Assembly: GCF_003576525.1 (NCBI RefSeq)
Contig: NZ_QWUA01000032.1
Location: forward strand, 1-46,468
Reading direction: 5' to 3'
DNA: 46,468 nt
From: Rummeliibacillus sp. POC4
Lineage (GTDB): Bacteria; Bacillota; Bacilli; Bacillales_A; Planococcaceae
Shown here: positions 42,537 through 46,468 of the stretch, piece after piece
Layout: every line of letters begins with the position of its first letter
How positions within the stretch are numbered: position 1 is the first letter of the stretch
Notes under the pieces: model-generated
Database searches by the model: none
The model's input: only the letters and a program-made list of their open reading frames with translations
What the model was told of the DNA's origin: nothing
Made by a program: the position numbers and the translations under genes

Positions 42537-44087
42537 ATGTCATTTTTAGCATCACCGATTTTAATTGTTGGGATAATTGTAGTGGTTATTTTATTAGCTA
42601 TAATCGGAGTGTATGTAACAAAATATCGAACTGCAGGTCCCGATGAAGCACTTATTGTGACAGGGAGTTATTTAGGGTCTAAAAACGTACATACGGATGA
42701 AGGTGGAAACCGTATTAAAATTATCCGTGGTGGTGGTACGTTTGTTTTACCAGTATTTCAACAAGCTGAACCTCTTAGTTTACTATCCAGTAAACTAGAA
42801 GTAACAACACCTGAAGTTTATACAGAACAAGGTGTACCGGTGATGGCTGATGGGATTGCCATTATTAAAATAGGTGGTTCAATTTCAGAAATTGCAACAG
42901 CAGCAGAACAGTTTTTAGGTAAACCGAAAGAAGACCGTGAAAACGAAGCAAAAGAAGTACTTGAAGGTCACTTACGTTCGATTCTTGGGTCTATGACAGT
43001 TGAAGAAATTTACAAAAATCGCGATAAATTCTCACAAGAAGTCCAACGCGTTGCTTCTCAAGATTTAGCGAAAATGGGCCTTACAATCGTATCCTTTACG
43101 ATAAAAGATGTTAGAGATAAAAACGGTTACTTAGATTCACTTGGGAAACCAAGAATAGCTCAGGTTAGACGTGATGCGGATATTGCAACAGCAGATGCAG
43201 AAAAGGAAACTCGTATTAAACGTGCAGAAGCGGATAAAGAAGCACAAAAGGCAGAACTTGAACGTGCAACTGAGATTGCAGAAGCTGAAAAAGAAAATCA
43301 ACTAAAAGTAGCAGAGTTTCGTCGTGAACAAGATATTGCAAAAGCCCGTGCTGACCAAGCATACGAGCTTGAAACTGCTCGTGCAAAACAAGAAGTAACA
43401 GAACAAGAAATGCAAATTCAAATCATTGAACGTCAAAAGCAAATTGAATTGGAAGAAAAAGAAATTTTACGTCGTGAAAAGCAATATGACTCAGAGGTAA
43501 AGAAAAAAGCAGATGCAGATCGTTATGCTATCGAACAAAATGCTGCAGCTGAAAAGATGAAACAATTAACACAAGCAGATGCAGAAAAATATCGCATCGA
43601 AGCGAAAGCAAAGGCAGAAGCTGAAAAAATCCGTTTGGACGGTTTGGCAAAAGCTGATTCAGAACGTGCACAAGGGGAATCTGAAGCTGAAATTATCCGT
43701 CTGAAAGGTCTTGCAGAAGCAGAGGCAAAACGTAAAATTGCAGAAGCTTTCGAGCAATTTGGTCAAGCAGCTGTTTTAGATATGATTATCCGTATGATGC
43801 CTGAATATGCAAAACAAGTAGCTAGCCCATTAGCGAACATCGATAAGATTACAGTAGTTGATACAGGTGGTGGAGAAGGTGGAGGCGCAAATAAGGTAAC
43901 AGGATATGCAACTGACTTAATGGCCACTTTACAAGAAACACTAAAAGCATCATCAGGTATTGATATGAAGGAATTGTTAGAGAATTATTCTGGTAAATAT
44001 ACAATACGTCCAAGTATCGAGCGATTAGCGGATAATGTAAAACAACAAGACGATGCATCAGCTGCAACAACTATTGAAGGTGAATAG
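42537..44087 (+). CDS. floT: Flotillin FloT
   Basis: A 516-residue membrane scaffold of the flotillin family. There is one N-terminal membrane insertion (about 5-27), the SPFH domain (about 30-200, with RDKNGYLDSLGKPRIAQVRRDAD just after), then a long Ala/Glu/Lys-rich coiled coil (about 215-420). The C-terminus is Gly-rich (DTGGGEGGGANK). It organises functional membrane microdomains and supports signalling and secretion. GGGGGA lies 6-7 nt before ATG, and a strong terminator closes the operon. Confidence 0.94.
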   Translation: MSFLASPILIVGIIVVVILLAIIGVYVTKYRTAGPDEALIVTGSYLGSKNVHTDEGGNRIKIIRGGGTFVLPVFQQAEPLSLLSSKLEVTTPEVYTEQGVPVMADGIAIIKIGGSISEIATAAEQFLGKPKEDRENEAKEVLEGHLRSILGSMTVEEIYKNRDKFSQEVQRVASQDLAKMGLTIVSFTIKDVRDKNGYLDSLGKPRIAQVRRDADIATADAEKETRIKRAEADKEAQKAELERATEIAEAEKENQLKVAEFRREQDIAKARADQAYELETARAKQEVTEQEMQIQIIERQKQIELEEKEILRREKQYDSEVKKKADADRYAIEQNAAAEKMKQLTQADAEKYRIEAKAKAEAEKIRLDGLAKADSERAQGESEAEIIRLKGLAEAEAKRKIAEAFEQFGQAAVLDMIIRMMPEYAKQVASPLANIDKITVVDTGGGEGGGANKVTGYATDLMATLQETLKASSGIDMKELLENYSGKYTIRPSIERLADNVKQQDDASAATTIEGE

Positions 44088-44094
44088 ATTAATA

Positions 44095-44136
44095 TGCCCG
44101 AGCAGACCAATGGTGGTTTGCCGGGCAATTTTTTGT
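44095..44136 (+). terminator. floT terminator
   Basis: TGCCCG at 44095-44100 pairs with CGGGCA at 44122-44127, extended by GCAGACCA with TGGTTTGC, then six T. Confidence 0.87.
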
Positions 44137-44168
44137 GGAAGATTGTCTTCTATTTGTCATTATATATA

Positions 44169-44188
44169 ATACCCTCCTAAGGTATAAT
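44169..44188 (+). promoter_or_regulatory. CsoR-like inverted repeat overlapping a -10 element
   Basis: ATACC at 44169-44173 is inverted by GGTAT at 44181-44185 with a 7 nt centre, and GGTAT runs into TATAAT (44183-44188), a perfect -10. The arrangement resembles CsoR-type copper operators (TACCC...GGTA). A good -35 is not apparent at normal spacing (TTGTCA at 44154 is 23 bp away). Confidence 0.4.
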
Positions 44189-44219
44189 GAAGAAAAAAGG
44201 TATTTAAAGGAGTTTTAAA

Positions 44220-44765
44220 TTGAAGAAAAAATGGTTATCGGTGTTATTAGCAGGCACGATGCTTTTAGCAGCCTGCGGAAACAATTCAGGAGAATCGTCA
44301 AAGGAAGATCATAATGACCATCATCAAACAAAGACAACTGAAACAACGGAGCATACTAATCATGCAAATCATCAACACAAACTAGCGAATGGTGATCTTC
44401 AAGAAGAAACAAAATCAGCAGAAATCTTACCTAGCTTTTTAGAAAATCAAACTGAAGACTTAAAACTTGTATATAAAGCTGCTGGACAAGCTACCGAGAT
44501 TTTAAAATGGATGCCATGTTATTGTGGATGTGCAGAAAGTGCTAATCATAAAAGTAATTTAAATTGCTTTATAAAAGAGGTAAAAGACAATGGTGCTGTT
44601 GTTTGGGATGATCATGGAACACGTTGTATTGTTTGTGTAGAAATTGCGATTAAATCCATTAAACAGGCACAAGAAGGTGCCTCACTTAAAGAGATACGCA
44701 AACAAATTGATCAGGATTATAAAGAAGGATATTCAACACCAACACCAACTCCTATGCCATCATAG
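44220..44765 (+). CDS. PCYCGC-motif lipoprotein with His-rich linker
   Basis: A 181-residue membrane-anchored lipoprotein. The lipobox is LAAC (Cys19). Residues 25-53 hold a His-rich stretch (His31, 34, 35, 45, 48, 51, 53) that looks metal-binding. The domain from about 60 has PCYCGC at 99-104 (Cys100, 102, 104), Cys116 and a late RCIVC (Cys136, Cys139), the known but uncharacterised PCYCGC family. The start is TTG, 7-8 nt after AAAGGAG. A CsoR-like repeat lies upstream, so copper or another soft metal is a candidate ligand. Low-complexity TPTPTPMP closes the tail. Confidence 0.85.
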   Translation: MKKKWLSVLLAGTMLLAACGNNSGESSKEDHNDHHQTKTTETTEHTNHANHQHKLANGDLQEETKSAEILPSFLENQTEDLKLVYKAAGQATEILKWMPCYCGCAESANHKSNLNCFIKEVKDNGAVVWDDHGTRCIVCVEIAIKSIKQAQEGASLKEIRKQIDQDYKEGYSTPTPTPMPS

Positions 44766-44807
44766 TACTTCTTAGAATAGGGGTTAAATGTAAAGTAATT
44801 AGAATTT

Positions 44808-44836
44808 TTACTTTTTCAAAAGGTTTTTACTATAAT
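44808..44836 (+). promoter_or_regulatory. Possible promoter of fumC
   Basis: A perfect TATAAT at 44831-44836 has TTACTT at 44808-44813 at 17 bp. It lies about 95 bp before the fumC start. Confidence 0.45.
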
Positions 44837-44930
44837 TTAATACAGAATTGCAGACAATTAGAGGGGAAAACGCTATCATATTGTTAGAGTGAGAACAAAA
44901 CTCGTAGCAAAAGAAATGGAGATGAATGTC

Positions 44931-46313
44931 TTGGAATACCGTATTGAACATGACTCTATGGGAGAAGTTAAAGTACCAGCAGACAGCAAATGGGGTGCTC
45001 AAACACAACGAAGTAAACAAAACTTCCGCATCGGTTCTGACCATATGCCAATCGATTTTATCCACGGCTATGCAATCCTTAAAAAATCCGTAGCAAAAGT
45101 ATGTGTTGAACTTGGTACTCTATCTGAAATCAAATATGAAGCAATCGCTCATGCTGCTGATGAAATCGTAGCAGGTAAATGGGATGATCAATTCCCATTA
45201 GTGATTTATCAAACAGGTTCAGGTACTCAAACAAACATGAACGTTAACGAAGTAATCGCTCATCTTGGTAATGAATACTTAGAAGCAAAAGGTTCTGAAG
45301 AACGCCTTCATCCAAATGACGACGTTAACAAATCTCAAAGTTCAAATGACTCATTCCCAACAGCTATGCACATCGCTACTTCTATCGCTGTTGAGAAAAA
45401 TTTAATCCCAGCTTTAGAGCAAATTAAAGCAACATTAAAAGCTAAATCTGAAGAATTTATGCACTTGATCAAAATTGGTCGTACGCACTTACAAGATGCT
45501 ACTCCAATAACACTTGGCCAAGAAATTAGTGGTTGGTTATACATGATCGAGTCTTCTGAAAAAATGATCAAAGAAGCAGCATTAAACATGCGCGAACTTG
45601 CTATCGGTGGTACTGCAGTAGGTACTGGTCTTAACACTCCAGATGGCTTCGATGAAAAGGTTGTTGCTGAAATTTCAAAAGAAACAGGCTTAGATTTCGT
45701 ACCATCACCAAACAAATTCCATGCATTAACATCACACGATCAAATCGCTACTACTCATGGTGCGATGAAAGCATTAGCAGCTGATTTGATGAAAATCGCA
45801 AACGATGTTCGTTGGTTAGCTTCAGGTCCACGTTCTGGATTTGGTGAAATCTCAATTCCAGAAAACGAACCAGGTTCATCTATCATGCCAGGTAAAGTAA
45901 ACCCTACTCAATGTGAAGCTGTTACAATGGTAGCTGTACAAGTTATGGGTAACGATGTAACAATCGGCTTTGCTGCATCACAAGGTAACTTTGAATTGAA
46001 CGTGTTCAAACCAATTATCCTTCACAATTTCATGCAATCAGTTGAATTATTATCTGATGTAATCCGCAGCTTTGATGAACACTGCTTAGTGGGTATTACT
46101 GCAAACAAAGATAAACTTGAACACTTCTTAAACAACTCACTAATGTTAGTTACAGCTCTTAACCCATACATCGGTTATGAAAATGCTGCTAAAATCGCAA
46201 AACATGCTCATAAAAACGGCTTAACTTTAAAAGCTGCAGCACTTGAAACTGGTCTTCTAACAGAAGAACAATTCAACGAATGGGTTGTCCCAAGTAAAAT
46301 GATTAAATTCTAA
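44931..46313 (+). CDS. fumC: Class II fumarate hydratase
   Basis: Interconverts fumarate and L-malate in the citric acid cycle. The 460-residue protein has the superfamily signature GSSIMPGKVNP near 314-324, and GSGTQTNMNVNEVI and the GRTHLQDATPITLGQE motif. An open frame extends further upstream, but TTG 44931 with GGAGATG 6 nt before gives MEYRIEHDSMGEVKVP, matching the start of B. subtilis CitG. The ATG at 44922 is the alternative. It is iron-independent, the class used under oxidative conditions. It is monocistronic with a strong terminator. Confidence 0.95.
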   Translation: MEYRIEHDSMGEVKVPADSKWGAQTQRSKQNFRIGSDHMPIDFIHGYAILKKSVAKVCVELGTLSEIKYEAIAHAADEIVAGKWDDQFPLVIYQTGSGTQTNMNVNEVIAHLGNEYLEAKGSEERLHPNDDVNKSQSSNDSFPTAMHIATSIAVEKNLIPALEQIKATLKAKSEEFMHLIKIGRTHLQDATPITLGQEISGWLYMIESSEKMIKEAALNMRELAIGGTAVGTGLNTPDGFDEKVVAEISKETGLDFVPSPNKFHALTSHDQIATTHGAMKALAADLMKIANDVRWLASGPRSGFGEISIPENEPGSSIMPGKVNPTQCEAVTMVAVQVMGNDVTIGFAASQGNFELNVFKPIILHNFMQSVELLSDVIRSFDEHCLVGITANKDKLEHFLNNSLMLVTALNPYIGYENAAKIAKHAHKNGLTLKAAALETGLLTEEQFNEWVVPSKMIKF

Positions 46314-46340
46314 AAATTAGTCTTTAATATTTTAAATAAA

Positions 46341-46384
46341 AAAACGCCTGAGTATATAAATAAATACTCAGGCGTTTTTTATTT
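46341..46384 (+). terminator. fumC terminator
   Basis: A 15 bp perfect stem: AAAACGCCTGAGTAT (46341-46355) and its complement (46364-46378), followed by T. Beyond this, to 46468, I see no gene. Confidence 0.9.
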
Positions 46385-46468
46385 TGTTAGAGTGTTTTTG
46401 ATAAAATACTTATATACATCGTTTATTCAGCTTCTTTTTACTCTAAGAATTCATGTTTTTTAGTTATT

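Noticed and set aside
1-46468. Search for CRISPR arrays, insertion sequences, phage genes, tRNA genes and toxin-antitoxin pairs.
   Set aside because: None seen: no repeat-spacer pattern, transposase, integrase, tRNA-like sequence or paired toxin/antitoxin frames could be supported.

Overview
The window looks like chromosomal DNA of a low-GC Gram-positive bacterium of the order Bacillales, probably near the Lysinibacillus/Rummeliibacillus/Kurthia group. That placement is an inference from Bacillus-type orthologues (YkkC/D-like SMR pair, AsnO, KimA, YuaF-FloT, YeeI-type YebC, YkaA-Pit), strong AGGAGG-like ribosome sites, frequent TTG starts, and riboswitch and T-box leaders ending in intrinsic terminators. 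I see no tRNA, rRNA, CRISPR array, phage or insertion sequence. Operons are short and mostly closed by clear rho-independent terminators.

Layout. 1-4110: a GNAT acetyltransferase, a degraded PAS-like remnant on the minus strand, then two nearly identical TPP riboswitches in tandem driving tenA-thiM-thiD-thiE (thiamine salvage and coupling). 4140-6500: minus-strand orphan adenylate-forming enzyme and a receptor-like chemotaxis protein with a possible sigma-D promoter. 6790-13450: cstA, a DoxX-like protein with an apparent ATT start, a DinB-fold protein behind a Fur-box-like site, a lipoprotein, and a cluster of small enzymes (NTF2-like, GNAT, histidine phosphatase, HAD phosphatase). 13660-15754: c-di-AMP riboswitch and kimA potassium importer. 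15870-18400: small membrane protein, GyrI-like protein, tyrosine phosphatase, EamA transporter. 18407-21663 (minus): YjcF-like GNAT, guanidine-I riboswitch with the gdnC-gdnD exporter pair, and asnO.

21840-34060: menA, a MATE transporter, an RlmA-like methyltransferase, VanZ, a SEC-C protein, an uncharacterised protein, an acyltransferase, an XRE regulator, signal peptidase I, a low-molecular-weight phosphatase, yebC, a YdcF-like protein and a second SEC-C paralogue. 34260-40010: M3 oligopeptidase, a T-box leader (best read as methionine) in front of a SAM hydrolase-family gene, AI-2E-family transporter, Nudix hydrolase, and two unknown proteins. 40058-41735 (minus): pit and its DUF47 partner. 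41900-44087: a sigma-W promoter and yuaF-floT. 44169-46384: a Cys/His-rich PCYCGC lipoprotein behind a CsoR-like inverted repeat, and fumC.

The striking theme is RNA-based control: five metabolite or tRNA sensing leaders (two TPP, c-di-AMP, guanidine-I, T-box) in 46 kb. I do not see a large unknown multi-gene system. The best leads are the T-box/SAM-hydrolase pairing, the possible copper switch on the PCYCGC lipoprotein, the SEC-C/HTH paralogue pair, the tandem TPP duplication and the ATT start.
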